From contig DAOTYH010000009.1 in NCBI GenBank assembly GCA_034435015.1, positions 1-23,229 of the forward strand: a stretch of DNA of 23,229 nt, given 5' to 3'. Source of the DNA: DAOTYH01 sp034435015 (GTDB lineage: Bacteria > Chloroflexota > Anaerolineae > Aggregatilineales > UBA3940). A model generated the notes under the pieces. The model was not told the origin of the DNA and ran no database searches. It saw only the letters and a program-made list of their open reading frames with translations. Shown here in pieces: positions 1 through 7,854 of the stretch (position 1 is the first letter of the stretch; each line of letters opens with the position of its first letter). Both the position numbers and the translations under genes were made by a program.

Positions 1-98
1 AGATAATCGGTATCGACATCGCGCACCTCGGTCGGTTGAGATTGGCTCCAACCTTCTTTTACCGCCTGGGGCGCGGTGTTTTCAAATCGTCAGCTTAA
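1..98 (+). CDS. 3' end of an unidentified upstream gene (partial)
   Basis: The frame beginning at base 3 is open to a TAA at 96-98 and reads about 31 residues, ending GRGVFKSSA. The peptide mixes hydrophobic and basic residues (IGIDIAHLGRLRLAP near its start) and looks like a protein C-terminus, but it is too short to assign to a family. The next gene's preferred start (148) lies 49 bp downstream. A chance open frame of this length cannot be excluded. Confidence 0.3.
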   Translation, partial: IIGIDIAHLGRLRLAPTFFYRLGRGVFKSSA

Positions 99-147
99 AA
101 AGTGCAAAGGTATAGGGTATATTTCTGTCAGAGAAAGGCCCCCAAAC

Positions 148-1158
148 ATGTGGCGCGACAACCTTTCCTGCCTCGATCAGATCACTCTGGACGAGCTGGA
201 AGAAGCCCTCGACTATCATACCCTTGAGAAAGTCAAGCCAGACCGCTACAGTGGGTTTAGCTGGTCAGTGACACGTCACCAGACCTTTACCCGCTGTAAA
301 CGGCAGTATTACCTGAGTTACTATGGTTCACGGCGTGTCCACGAGGCAAATAACAAGGTAGTGAGTGCTGTCTGGTGGCTCAGGCAGGTGACATCACTGG
401 AAAGCTGGATCGGGACCGTCATTCATCGGGCGGCCCGTCAGGCTGTCCAATCCCACCGCCAGAAGCAAACAGTCAACCCAGAAGAACTTGCCCGGCAGGC
501 AATTTCCGCCTTCCGGGAGGGAGTGCAGGCATCCCAACGCGGCATCAAACACGAAGACAGGTGGATGATCTTGTTCCACCATGTCTACCCCAGCGATCCT
601 CCTTCCCTTGACCGCGATGCGGCAGAGCAGGCGGTAGTTGACCTCACCCATACTCTACTGGAGAGCGAAGCCTATGACCTGATCAAGAGCATGCCCTCCC
701 AGGCCATTCGTGAAGTAGATGAGGCGTTTCAAGAGTTTGAGATGCGGGATGTCCCCTTGCTGGGGAGGGTTCGCGTGTTTGCTATTCCGGACGTGCTTCT
801 TTACCACGACGGACAGGTTCACATTATTGACTGGAAGACCGGCGACACCGAGACGGCAGGTATCCGCGATCAGGCAGGGGTATATCGCCTCTACGCTCAC
901 TATCAATACAAGCTACCCGAAAAGGACATCCGGGTTGTGATCGCCGATCTTGGGCGGGAAGGCCAAAGTGTTGACCCGCCCGGCGGAACGCCTTCACTGG
1001 ATGAGGCGAAGGCGCTCATCCATGCCAGCGTTCAGGCGATGGTAGAACAAATGAACGATATAGAGTACAATACCGTTACGATCAGGAACTTCCCTATGAC
1101 AGATGATCTGTCTATCTGCCAGTGGTGTGGTTTCAAACGTGCCTGTTGGCGTAACTAA
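148..1158 (+). CDS. PD-(D/E)XK nuclease with Fe-S cluster (RecB/AddB/Cas4-like), nuclease 1
   Basis: Predicted single-strand DNA nuclease of the RecB/AddB/Cas4 type, 336 aa from the chosen ATG. Visible signature in order: Cys50 in FTRCKRQYY; the G-x3-H motif with His93 (WIGTVIH); Asp215 (PDVLL); the D-W-K core Asp228/Lys230 (IIDWKTG); the Q-x3-Y motif Gln242/Tyr246; then Cys324, Cys327 and Cys333 in C-x2-C-x5-C. One N-terminal plus three C-terminal cysteines is the known Fe-S arrangement of AddB and Cas4. The ATG at 148 is preceded by GAGAAAGG with 9-nt spacing. A GTG at 76 in the same frame would add 24 residues and overlap the upstream frame, so I consider it less likely. It is the first gene of a four-gene operon; AddB-like helicase starts 9 bp after its stop. 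No helicase or CRISPR-adaptation domain is attached, so it probably acts as a subunit of the adjacent helicase complex. Confidence 0.85.
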   Translation: MWRDNLSCLDQITLDELEEALDYHTLEKVKPDRYSGFSWSVTRHQTFTRCKRQYYLSYYGSRRVHEANNKVVSAVWWLRQVTSLESWIGTVIHRAARQAVQSHRQKQTVNPEELARQAISAFREGVQASQRGIKHEDRWMILFHHVYPSDPPSLDRDAAEQAVVDLTHTLLESEAYDLIKSMPSQAIREVDEAFQEFEMRDVPLLGRVRVFAIPDVLLYHDGQVHIIDWKTGDTETAGIRDQAGVYRLYAHYQYKLPEKDIRVVIADLGREGQSVDPPGGTPSLDEAKALIHASVQAMVEQMNDIEYNTVTIRNFPMTDDLSICQWCGFKRACWRN

Positions 1159-1167
1159 GAGATATTC

Positions 1168-3285
1168 ATGAATGACGGCGCAGGTAACTACACAGGAAAG
1201 GAAAACCCCCGTACCCTCTTTGTGGAAGGGCCTTTCGGAGCGGGAAAGACTACCCTTGCCATCGAAACATTATCTGTCTGGCTGAAGGAAGGTGTTCCGC
1301 CAGAGCGCATCCTCGTGATGGTTCCCCAGCGCTCGCTGGCGTTCCGCTACCTGATCGCACTGCACAACTTTGAGCGCGGCCCAACTGGTGACATAGAGAT
1401 ACGCACTCTGGGCGGCCTTGCTAAAGACGCTGTCAGGCTATTCTGGCCTCTGGTCGCTGATGAAGCAGGCTTCCAAGAGCCAGACCATGAACCACGCTTC
1501 CTGACTATCGAGACTTCGCAGTACGCAATGGCGGAATTTGTCGAACAAGCTGTCCAGAACGGCGAATTCGATGCAGTGAATGTCTCTCCTCAGCAGATCG
1601 CACGGCAGATTATTGATAACCTCGGCAAGGCCGCCATCATGGGCATAGATTACCGGCAAGTTCCCCCCCTGCTCTCAACCGCATGGGGGCCGGAACGTCC
1701 GCGCAAACGCCTTCTCGCCTACGAAGCGGCTGGGCGGGTAGCCCACGCCTTCCGCCAGCATTGCCTGAAGAACAACCTGCTGGACTACTCCCTTCAAGTC
1801 GAGTTGTTCTCCCGCCTGCTTGGGAACTCGTCCTTCCGCGAGCAGTTTTTTTATCGTTACTCTTACTTAATTGTCGAGCATGTGGAAGAAGAGTCGCCTC
1901 TAACACACAATCTGCTCCGGCAGTGGCTGCCTGTGCTTGAGGCCGCCCTGCTGATCTATGAGTGGGATGGGGGCTACCGTATCTTTCTTGGTGCAGACCC
2001 TGAGGGAGGCTACTATCTGCGCAACGAGTGCGAAGGCATTCTGACCCTCAACCGCTCCTTTGTCATATCCCCTGAACTGGAAGCACTCAGGGTAGAGGTA
2101 GGTCGTATTCAAGGGCACACTCTACAGCCCTGCCAGCCCCCGGCGGCAGGAGGAGAACTCGCCTTCAGCTACAAAACCTGTAACTTCTACCCCGAAATGC
2201 TTGATTGGGTCGCTTCCCAGATTGATTATCTGGTACATCAGGAAGGCATTGCCCCTCGACAGATCGCTGTGCTGGCTCCATTCCTGAGTGACGCACTGCG
2301 CTTTTCGCTTGGGCAGAAGCTGGAGCGGTACGGTATTCCCTCCATTTCACACCGACCTTCCCGTGCCCTGCGCGATGAGCCGGCCGCACGTTGTCTTCTG
2401 ACTCTTGCCGCGCTGGCGCATCCTCACTGGCGTAAACTGCCAACCCGCGCCGATGTAGCTCAAACCCTTCAGAAGGCCATTGAAGGTCTCGACCCCGTGC
2501 GGGCGCACCTGATGGCAGAGATTGTCTATCGAGAGCGCGGCGATCCAATCCTGACTCCCTTTACACGCATCAAACCGGAGGTACAAACCCGCATCACCTA
2601 CAGCGTCGGGCAACGCTACGACCGTCTGCTGAGCTGGCTCACGGAATACGCTTCTGGGGAAGTATCGCCGCTGGATCATTTCTTCCAACGCTTGTTCGAC
2701 GAGCTTCTATCAAGGCCGGGGTATGGATTTCGTCTTGACCCTGAAGCCGGACGTGTCACAGCAGAGTTGATCGAGTCGGCACGGAAGTTCCGTAAAGGCC
2801 TCTTCACGGGCGACAGTATTGACCTCAATGAGGTTGGGCAACGTTACTTGAACGTTGTCCATCAAGGGTTGCTGGCGGCCCTCTATGTTCAGAGCTGGCG
2901 GGACGAGCAGGCCAACGCCGTATTTATGGCCCCCGCCTACACTTTCCTGATGCGCAACCGTGCTGTGGACATCCAGTTCTGGCTGGATATTGGCTCAGGC
3001 GGTTGGTGGGAACTGCTCGATCAGCCGCTCACGCACCCGTACATTCTCTCTCCCAACTGGCCGCCGGGAAGGCTCTGGACAGACGCTGACGAATACGAAC
3101 GTCAACAGGAGTTGCTCTTCCGCATCATGAACGGCCTGCTGTTGCGCTGTCGTAAACGTGTCTACTTGGGGATCAGCGATCTGGGAGAACAGGGGTACGA
3201 ACAGCGCGGCCCCATGTTACGTATCTTCCAGCAAGTTCTGCGCCGCCATGCCCAGGCGGCTGGGAAGGAGGGGAATGGTGGTTGA
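1168..3285 (+). CDS. AddB-like degenerate UvrD-family helicase subunit
   Basis: A 705-aa SF1A (UvrD/Rep/AddB-like) protein. Walker A is intact (GPFGAGKT, residues 21-28), but the later motifs are eroded. The position of the DExQD box reads VEHVEEESP (236-244), so the catalytic Glu is His and the Gln is Glu. Motif III reads GADPEGGYYLR (275-285) where active members have GDxxQxIYxFR. The C-terminal motif VI region has RIMNGLLLRCRKRVYL with no TRA triplet. Known AddB proteins likewise keep Walker A but do not act as the motor; they scan for Chi and carry a nuclease domain. Here no nuclease domain follows, and a separate nuclease gene lies just upstream. SD AAGAGA precedes the ATG. The last 11 bp overlap the start of the next helicase gene, suggesting translational coupling. 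The AddB-like role is inferred from motif decay plus context. Confidence 0.75.
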   Translation: MNDGAGNYTGKENPRTLFVEGPFGAGKTTLAIETLSVWLKEGVPPERILVMVPQRSLAFRYLIALHNFERGPTGDIEIRTLGGLAKDAVRLFWPLVADEAGFQEPDHEPRFLTIETSQYAMAEFVEQAVQNGEFDAVNVSPQQIARQIIDNLGKAAIMGIDYRQVPPLLSTAWGPERPRKRLLAYEAAGRVAHAFRQHCLKNNLLDYSLQVELFSRLLGNSSFREQFFYRYSYLIVEHVEEESPLTHNLLRQWLPVLEAALLIYEWDGGYRIFLGADPEGGYYLRNECEGILTLNRSFVISPELEALRVEVGRIQGHTLQPCQPPAAGGELAFSYKTCNFYPEMLDWVASQIDYLVHQEGIAPRQIAVLAPFLSDALRFSLGQKLERYGIPSISHRPSRALRDEPAARCLLTLAALAHPHWRKLPTRADVAQTLQKAIEGLDPVRAHLMAEIVYRERGDPILTPFTRIKPEVQTRITYSVGQRYDRLLSWLTEYASGEVSPLDHFFQRLFDELLSRPGYGFRLDPEAGRVTAELIESARKFRKGLFTGDSIDLNEVGQRYLNVVHQGLLAALYVQSWRDEQANAVFMAPAYTFLMRNRAVDIQFWLDIGSGGWWELLDQPLTHPYILSPNWPPGRLWTDADEYERQQELLFRIMNGLLLRCRKRVYLGISDLGEQGYEQRGPMLRIFQQVLRRHAQAAGKEGNGG

Positions 3286-5545
3286 CCAGACTCTCCTCCG
3301 CCCATCACAACGGGCCGTGGTCGCCTACAGGGGGGGCCGGATGGGTGTTGCGGCTGTACCGGGCAGTGGCAAGACTCTCACACTTTCATATCTGGCCGCC
3401 GCGCTGGTTGAACATCTCACCGATCAGGGTTTGACTGATGAACAGGAGGTTCTGATTGTCACCTTCACCAATACGGCGGTCAACTCATTCCGAAGCCGCA
3501 TCGCTCGATTGGTGAATCAGGAACGCGGCCTGTTACCTTATCTGGGCTACCGAGTCCGAACCTTGCATGGTTTAGCTCACGACATTGTGCATATGCGGCC
3601 TGGTCTGGTCGGGCTGTCTGAGAACTTTGAGATCGTGGACGAACGTATCACCAGCCTGATCATCCGCGAGTTGGCAGAGGGATGGGTGCGTGCCAATGGT
3701 GAACAGTTGCTGACTTACATTGACACTACCAAACTGAGCGGTGAATATGAACTCCGGAATCTGCTTCGTAAGGACGCGGTTGAGCTGGTCGAGAGCATTG
3801 CACTGGCGATCATCAAGCTGGGCAAAGACAACTGCTGGAGTCCCTCCGATATGCGGGCTAAACTAGAGTCCTCTCCCATTGATTTGCCCCTTGCGCGTAT
3901 AGGCATCGAGTTGTACGAGGCATACCAGCGTAGTCTGAGCTATCGGGGGGCGGTTGATTTCGATGATCTGGTATGGCTCGCCATGCAGGCGCTCCAATCC
4001 GACCCTGAGTTCCTGAAGCGGTTACGCGCTCGATGGCCTTACGTCCTAGAGGATGAGGCTCAGGACAGCAGTAAGCTTCAGAACGAGATGCTGGGATTGC
4101 TCTCCGGAGGGCGTAACTGGGTGCGTGTAGGCGACCCCAATCAGGCCATTTACACCACGTTTACCACCGCCGACTCCAGTCTGCTGATTCGCTTCCTGAA
4201 CCAGCCGGGGGTCAAGAGCCTGCCCCTGCCTGTCTCAGGGCGCTCCTGCCCGGCAATCATCGAGCTGGCTAATGAGTTGGTGCGCTGGGCCTGCGAGGAC
4301 GAACTGGTTGCCCACCTGAACAAACCTCTGCTCTACCAGCAGATCGAGCCAACCCCGCCGGGCGACGCCCAACAAAACCCCCCGGATGGGCTGGTCTATA
4401 TTGACTGGGAAGCGGGCAAGAATGTCACTCCGGAGAGGGAACTTGAGCGTGTAGTCACTTCGTTGGAGCGTTGGTTACCTGCCCATCCCGATTGGACGGT
4501 GGCTGTGCTCGTGCCAGAGAACAGCCGGGGATTCAAGGTAGCTGAGGCCCTCAGGACACGGGGGATTGCGTATGAAGAGTTACTGCGTTCCACCTCTGCA
4601 ACACGCGATGTAGCCGCCCAGCTTCAGGTCGTGTTTGATTTTCTGGCCAACCCCCTCCATGGACGCACCCTTAGCCGCCTGTATGAAGAAGTCTGGCGGC
4701 CCAGATATGCCCCCGACACTACCCGAGAAGAAGCACGCGACCGCGTCATGAACATGCTCCACGAGTTGCGGAACACCGAAGACTTTCTATGGCCCAGCCC
4801 GGAACGTGACTGGCTGGCAGAGGTACAAGGTTCCCTCGCGCCGGATGATGTGATCCTACTGGAGCATTTTCGCGCTCAGGTGCAGACGTGGTTGAAGGCA
4901 AGCATCCTGCCGGTTGATCAGCTCGTTCTGACCCTGTCTCAGGACCTTTTTACCGAGCAAGCCGATCTAGCCCTTGGGCACAAGTTGGCCGTCGTGCTGA
5001 AGAGCATCGCGGGGGATAACCCGGACTATCGCCTGCCTGAGTTAAGCCACGAGTTGCGTCTGATCGCTCAGAATGAACGCCGGTTTTTGGGCTTTGATGA
5101 TGCTGTTGCAGGTTATGAGCCAAGACCGGGCTGTGTTACCGTCGCAACAATGCATGCGGCCAAAGGGCTGGAATGGGACCGTGTCTATCTAATGTCAGTG
5201 AACAACTATAGCTTCCCAGCGGCTTTGCCGGCGGACTCCTACATTGCGGAGAAATGGTTCATTCGCGACAGCCTCAACCTTCAAGCTGAGGCACACTCTC
5301 AGGCTGAATGCCTGATGGAGGATAGAGCCTCCGAATACAGGGAGGGAAAGGCAACACAAGAGGCCCGCCGCGAGTACGCCGCTGAACGCCTGAGGCTTCT
5401 GTATGTAGGTATCACACGCGCCCGGCGCGATCTGATTATCACGTGGAATATGGGGCGCTACTGGGAGCAGGGCAGGCAACAGGCCCCTGCCGCCGCCTTA
5501 GTAGCGCTCAGTCATTTCCTTAAGAGCAAGGAAGGGCAGTCATGA
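3275..5545 (+). CDS. UvrD/PcrA/AddA-like ATP-dependent 3'-5' DNA helicase
   Basis: A 756-aa SF1A helicase with all motifs intact: Q-motif region RPSQRAVV (9-16), Walker A PGSGKT (29-34), Ia VTFTNTAV (62-69), Ib RTLHGLAH (95-102), Walker B DEAQD (260-264), III GDPNQAIY (286-293), V TMHAAKGLEWD (625-635) and VI LLYVGITRARR (708-718). It should be the ATP-driven motor. I chose the ATG at 3275 because GGAAGGAGGGG lies immediately before it and the family homology begins at RPSQR; an in-frame ATG at 3158 would add 39 non-homologous residues read inside the upstream gene. It overlaps the AddB-like gene by 11 bp and the next nuclease by ATGA, so the operon is tightly coupled. Unlike canonical AddA or RecB it stops shortly after motif VI and lacks a fused nuclease domain. 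A plain UvrD paralogue is the alternative, but the context favours an AddA-like role. Confidence 0.9.
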   Translation: MVVDQTLLRPSQRAVVAYRGGRMGVAAVPGSGKTLTLSYLAAALVEHLTDQGLTDEQEVLIVTFTNTAVNSFRSRIARLVNQERGLLPYLGYRVRTLHGLAHDIVHMRPGLVGLSENFEIVDERITSLIIRELAEGWVRANGEQLLTYIDTTKLSGEYELRNLLRKDAVELVESIALAIIKLGKDNCWSPSDMRAKLESSPIDLPLARIGIELYEAYQRSLSYRGAVDFDDLVWLAMQALQSDPEFLKRLRARWPYVLEDEAQDSSKLQNEMLGLLSGGRNWVRVGDPNQAIYTTFTTADSSLLIRFLNQPGVKSLPLPVSGRSCPAIIELANELVRWACEDELVAHLNKPLLYQQIEPTPPGDAQQNPPDGLVYIDWEAGKNVTPERELERVVTSLERWLPAHPDWTVAVLVPENSRGFKVAEALRTRGIAYEELLRSTSATRDVAAQLQVVFDFLANPLHGRTLSRLYEEVWRPRYAPDTTREEARDRVMNMLHELRNTEDFLWPSPERDWLAEVQGSLAPDDVILLEHFRAQVQTWLKASILPVDQLVLTLSQDLFTEQADLALGHKLAVVLKSIAGDNPDYRLPELSHELRLIAQNERRFLGFDDAVAGYEPRPGCVTVATMHAAKGLEWDRVYLMSVNNYSFPAALPADSYIAEKWFIRDSLNLQAEAHSQAECLMEDRASEYREGKATQEARREYAAERLRLLYVGITRARRDLIITWNMGRYWEQGRQQAPAAALVALSHFLKSKEGQS

Positions 5546-6435
5546 ACCCGTTTGGACACTGGCAGACGGCTGTCCGTCCGCGTGACATCCCGCCTGAGGT
5601 AGTTCCTGAAGGGAGCGGCTTGCCGCCGGCATTCCAGTTTAGCCAGCAGAGCTTGCAAGACTATGCAGACTGCCCGCGCCGATTCCAGCTCAAATATGTG
5701 CTGGGTCAGCAGTGGCCTGCTGTCGAAGCGGAGCCAATTACCCGCCACGAACGGTTTATCGAACAGGGCGCAGAGTTTCATCTGCTTGTCCAGCGGCATC
5801 TGCTGGGTATTCCAGCAGAGAAGCTGACCCCCCGTGATCCTGTCCTGGCCCGCTGGTGGGATGCCTGCCTGCGCTACCCTCCGCCCGATCTGCCGGCTAC
5901 TCAGCGCATGCCGGAGATACTGCTCTCTACCCCTCTCGGCGGTCAGAGATTGATGGCCCGCTTCGACCTGCTGGCCATAGAACCGGGCGTGCGTGCAGTC
6001 ATTGTAGACTGGAAGACGACCCGCCATCGAACTGACCGCCGGATACTTGCTGAGCGTCTCCAGACAAAGGTTTATCCGTTTGTGCTGGTTGAGGCAGGAA
6101 CATATCTGTTCGGTAAGAGAATTGAGCCGGAGCAGGTCAGCCTCACATACTGGTTTGCGGAAGCGCCCCAACACCCCGAAACCTTCCATTACGAAACTGC
6201 CCAGCATGAGGACAACCGAGCCCACCTAACACAGCTAATCGCTGAGGTCATTGGGAACAAACAGGAGGTCTGGCCGCTGACTACCGACACCGACCATTGC
6301 AGGTACTGTCTCTATCGTTCACTATGCGAGCGGGGGGAGCGGGCCGGCCACCTGGACGAGGATGAGCTTGATAACGAGGAGGACGAGTTCGACTTTGAGT
6401 TTGATCTGGGAAGTGCAGAAGAGGTTGCCTTCTAA
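5542..6435 (+). CDS. PD-(D/E)XK nuclease with Fe-S cluster and acidic tail, nuclease 2
   Basis: A 297-aa RecB/Cas4-type nuclease. Key residues: Cys44 (YADCPRRFQ), His80 in G-x2-F-H, Asp142 (ARFDLL), the Asp156-Trp-Lys158 core (VIVDWKTT), Gln174 and Tyr178 (Q-x3-Y), and Cys253, Cys256, Cys262 in C-x2-C-x5-C for an Fe-S cluster. The start overlaps the helicase stop (ATGA), and the gene ends the operon, 7 bp from the convergent rluD stop. Residues 271-295 form a strongly acidic Asp/Glu/Phe-rich tail, which is unusual in the family. It is clearly homologous in layout to nuclease 1 but too divergent to be a recent duplicate. In AddAB only the AddB nuclease carries the Fe-S cluster; here both stand-alone nucleases do. 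Probable role: second DNA strand-cutting subunit of the same complex, inferred from context. Confidence 0.85.
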   Translation: MNPFGHWQTAVRPRDIPPEVVPEGSGLPPAFQFSQQSLQDYADCPRRFQLKYVLGQQWPAVEAEPITRHERFIEQGAEFHLLVQRHLLGIPAEKLTPRDPVLARWWDACLRYPPPDLPATQRMPEILLSTPLGGQRLMARFDLLAIEPGVRAVIVDWKTTRHRTDRRILAERLQTKVYPFVLVEAGTYLFGKRIEPEQVSLTYWFAEAPQHPETFHYETAQHEDNRAHLTQLIAEVIGNKQEVWPLTTDTDHCRYCLYRSLCERGERAGHLDEDELDNEEDEFDFEFDLGSAEEVAF

Positions 6436-6442
6436 TTGAAGT

Positions 6443-7369
6443 TTAACTGCCTCGATAGGCATACCGTAGTACGGAAAGTACTTCTTCCAGTTCAGGAGGA
6501 AGCGGGGCCACAAAGCATAAGCGAACACCAGTAGACGGTGAGTCAACTTGAAGCTCAGCGGCATGTAAAAACGGACGGGATATATTAAGGGTCGGCCTGC
6601 GGTGTCCGTAGAGACTGTCTCCCGTGACGGGATAGCCCAGCCAAGCCAGATGAACCCGAATCTGGTGGGTACGCCCAGTGAGGGGTTCAACCGAGAGCAG
6701 GGCATGGGATTTGAGGTCCTCGATCAGATGATAGCGGGTCTCAGAAGGACGGCCGCTCCGTGTGACAGCCATCCGTTTTCGCTGACGGGGGTCACGCCCG
6801 ATAGGGGCTGAGATGATTCCGGTACTGCTAGAGGGAATGCCATCCACAAGCGCCAGATAGCGCTTGCGGACCGTTCGGGCCTTAAACTGCTCTTGGAGGG
6901 ACTTGAGCGCCAAGGGGGTCTTGGCAAGCACAATGACACCAGAGGTGTCTTTGTCGAGGCGATGGACAATTCCAGCCCTTTCCTCGCCAGTGACCCGCCG
7001 CATCTCCGGCCAGCGCGAGAGTGCCGCGTTGACAAGTGTTCCTGAGGTGTTGCCATGAGCCGGATGGACAACCATGCCCGCCGGCTTGTCAACAGCAACC
7101 AGATCGGCATCCTCATACAGCACATGGAGCGGAATTGCCTCCGGCTTGACGGAGCGCGGGGGAGGGGCGGGGACAGCTACCTGTACCCTGTCACCTATTG
7201 ATACATGGTAAGCAGACTTGACGGGCCGCTCGTTGACCCAGACTCTACCGGCTTTGATGAGCCGCTGGGCCTCAGTCCGGCTGAGGTCCGGGACAGCCAC
7301 AGCAACAAATTGATCAAGCCGCAAACCAGGGATGCCTACCGTAAGATCAAGCAAGCGCTCTTCCGTCAT
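6443..7369 (-). CDS. rluD: RluD-type 23S rRNA pseudouridine synthase
   Basis: Isomerises uridines to pseudouridine, in E. coli RluD at helix 69 of 23S rRNA. The 308-aa product has an N-terminal S4-like RNA-binding region (LDQFVAVAVPDLSRTEAQRLI, then GRVWVNE), the AVDKPAGMVVHP motif (92-103), the catalytic motif HRLDKDTSG with Asp139, and the C-terminal GRTHQIRVHL motif. The ATG at 7369 is preferred: it lies 25 bp after the dksA-like stop and opens directly into S4-like sequence. A longer frame from 7465 adds 32 residues read within the upstream gene and resembles nothing in the family. No clear SD is visible at 7369, suggesting coupling to the upstream gene. The paralogue (RluD versus RluB/C-like or YlyB) cannot be fixed from sequence alone. 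Confidence 0.88.
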   Translation of the reverse strand: MTEERLLDLTVGIPGLRLDQFVAVAVPDLSRTEAQRLIKAGRVWVNERPVKSAYHVSIGDRVQVAVPAPPPRSVKPEAIPLHVLYEDADLVAVDKPAGMVVHPAHGNTSGTLVNAALSRWPEMRRVTGEERAGIVHRLDKDTSGVIVLAKTPLALKSLQEQFKARTVRKRYLALVDGIPSSSTGIISAPIGRDPRQRKRMAVTRSGRPSETRYHLIEDLKSHALLSVEPLTGRTHQIRVHLAWLGYPVTGDSLYGHRRPTLNISRPFLHAAELQVDSPSTGVRLCFVAPLPPELEEVLSVLRYAYRGS

Positions 7370-7394
7370 AGGGAGGCTGTCTCTGGCGGCTCGC

Positions 7395-7736
7395 CTATTT
7401 CTCTTCGTGACGGCTTGCGCACTCGATGCAGTATCGTGAGTACGGTATTGCCCTAAGACGGGCATAGTCTATCGGCTTGCCGCAGTCACGGCAGATGCCA
7501 TACGTTCCCTCTTCCATACGGTACAGGGCACGCTCGATCTGATAAAGAAGCCGCTCTGCATTCTGGCGCACAGCAAGCTCAGCCGCCTGCTCAAACGCTT
7601 CTGAGGCGTCATCGGCTTGATGATTGCTGTACCCCATGCCGCTGTCTGGATAGGAATTCATCTCGGCGAGATCAGCCTTCAACCGGTCACGTTGTGCTTC
7701 GAGCTTGGCCTTCAGCTCATCGAAAGAAACGGCCAT
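7395..7736 (-). CDS. DksA/TraR family C4 zinc-finger protein
   Basis: A 113-aa protein with an N-terminal helical, coiled-coil-prone half (FDELKAKLEAQRDRLKADLAEM and onward) and a C-terminal four-cysteine zinc finger, C-x2-C-x17-C-x2-C (CRDC...CIEC), the DksA/TraR/YocK signature. Family members bind the RNA polymerase secondary channel and modulate initiation; some are sporulation or general-stress proteins. The ATG at 7736 has a near-ideal SD (TGAGGAGG, spacing about 7), so the 39 extra residues of the longer frame from 7853 are not real; they run through the promoter. It is first in a bicistron with rluD, behind its own promoter at 7767-7795. The coiled-coil tip acidic pair of E. coli DksA cannot be assigned confidently, so I leave the symbol empty. 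Confidence 0.88.
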   Translation of the reverse strand: MAVSFDELKAKLEAQRDRLKADLAEMNSYPDSGMGYSNHQADDASEAFEQAAELAVRQNAERLLYQIERALYRMEEGTYGICRDCGKPIDYARLRAIPYSRYCIECASRHEEK

Positions 7737-7766
7737 CGCAGAATCCTCCTCAAAAATACGGCTTTG

Positions 7767-7795
7767 ATTGTAGCGGCCTCCCAACCGCCTGCCAA
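7767..7795 (-). promoter_or_regulatory. Sigma70-type promoter for the dksA-like/rluD pair
   Basis: On the minus strand TTGGCA (7795-7790) is followed after exactly 17 nt by TACAAT (7772-7767), with the SD and ATG of the dksA-like gene about 30-35 nt downstream. It sits between the ileS terminator and this gene, so the pair is probably an independent transcription unit. Confidence 0.65.
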
Positions 7796-7808
7796 ACGAA
7801 AATGAGGT

Positions 7809-7836
7809 GGGGATAACCCCCCTCTTGGTTATCCCC
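7809..7836 (-). terminator. Hairpin terminator of ileS
   Basis: Perfect 10-bp inverted repeat GGGGATAACC / GGTTATCCCC with an 8-nt loop, starting 18 bp after the ileS stop. On the minus strand it is followed by ACCTCATTTTCG, which is only moderately U-rich, so termination may be partial. It separates ileS from the dksA-like promoter. Confidence 0.65.
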
Positions 7837-7854
7837 CTTATTGGCATCCTCACT

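Noticed and set aside
3158..3274. 39-residue N-terminal extension of the UvrD-like helicase
   Set aside because: The extension is read within the AddB-like gene, while a strong SD and the homology both point to the ATG at 3275.
5512..6225. 237-codon minus-strand frame opposite nuclease 2
   Set aside because: It is a shadow of the nuclease reading frame with no recognisable motif or SD.
148..6435. Nuclease/helicase operon as a CRISPR Cas4 adaptation locus
   Set aside because: There is no cas1, cas2 or repeat array, and the UvrD-type helicases point to DNA-end resection instead.
7737..7853. Long N-terminus of the DksA/TraR protein
   Set aside because: It would be translated through the promoter at 7767-7795; the ATG at 7736 has a near-perfect SD.
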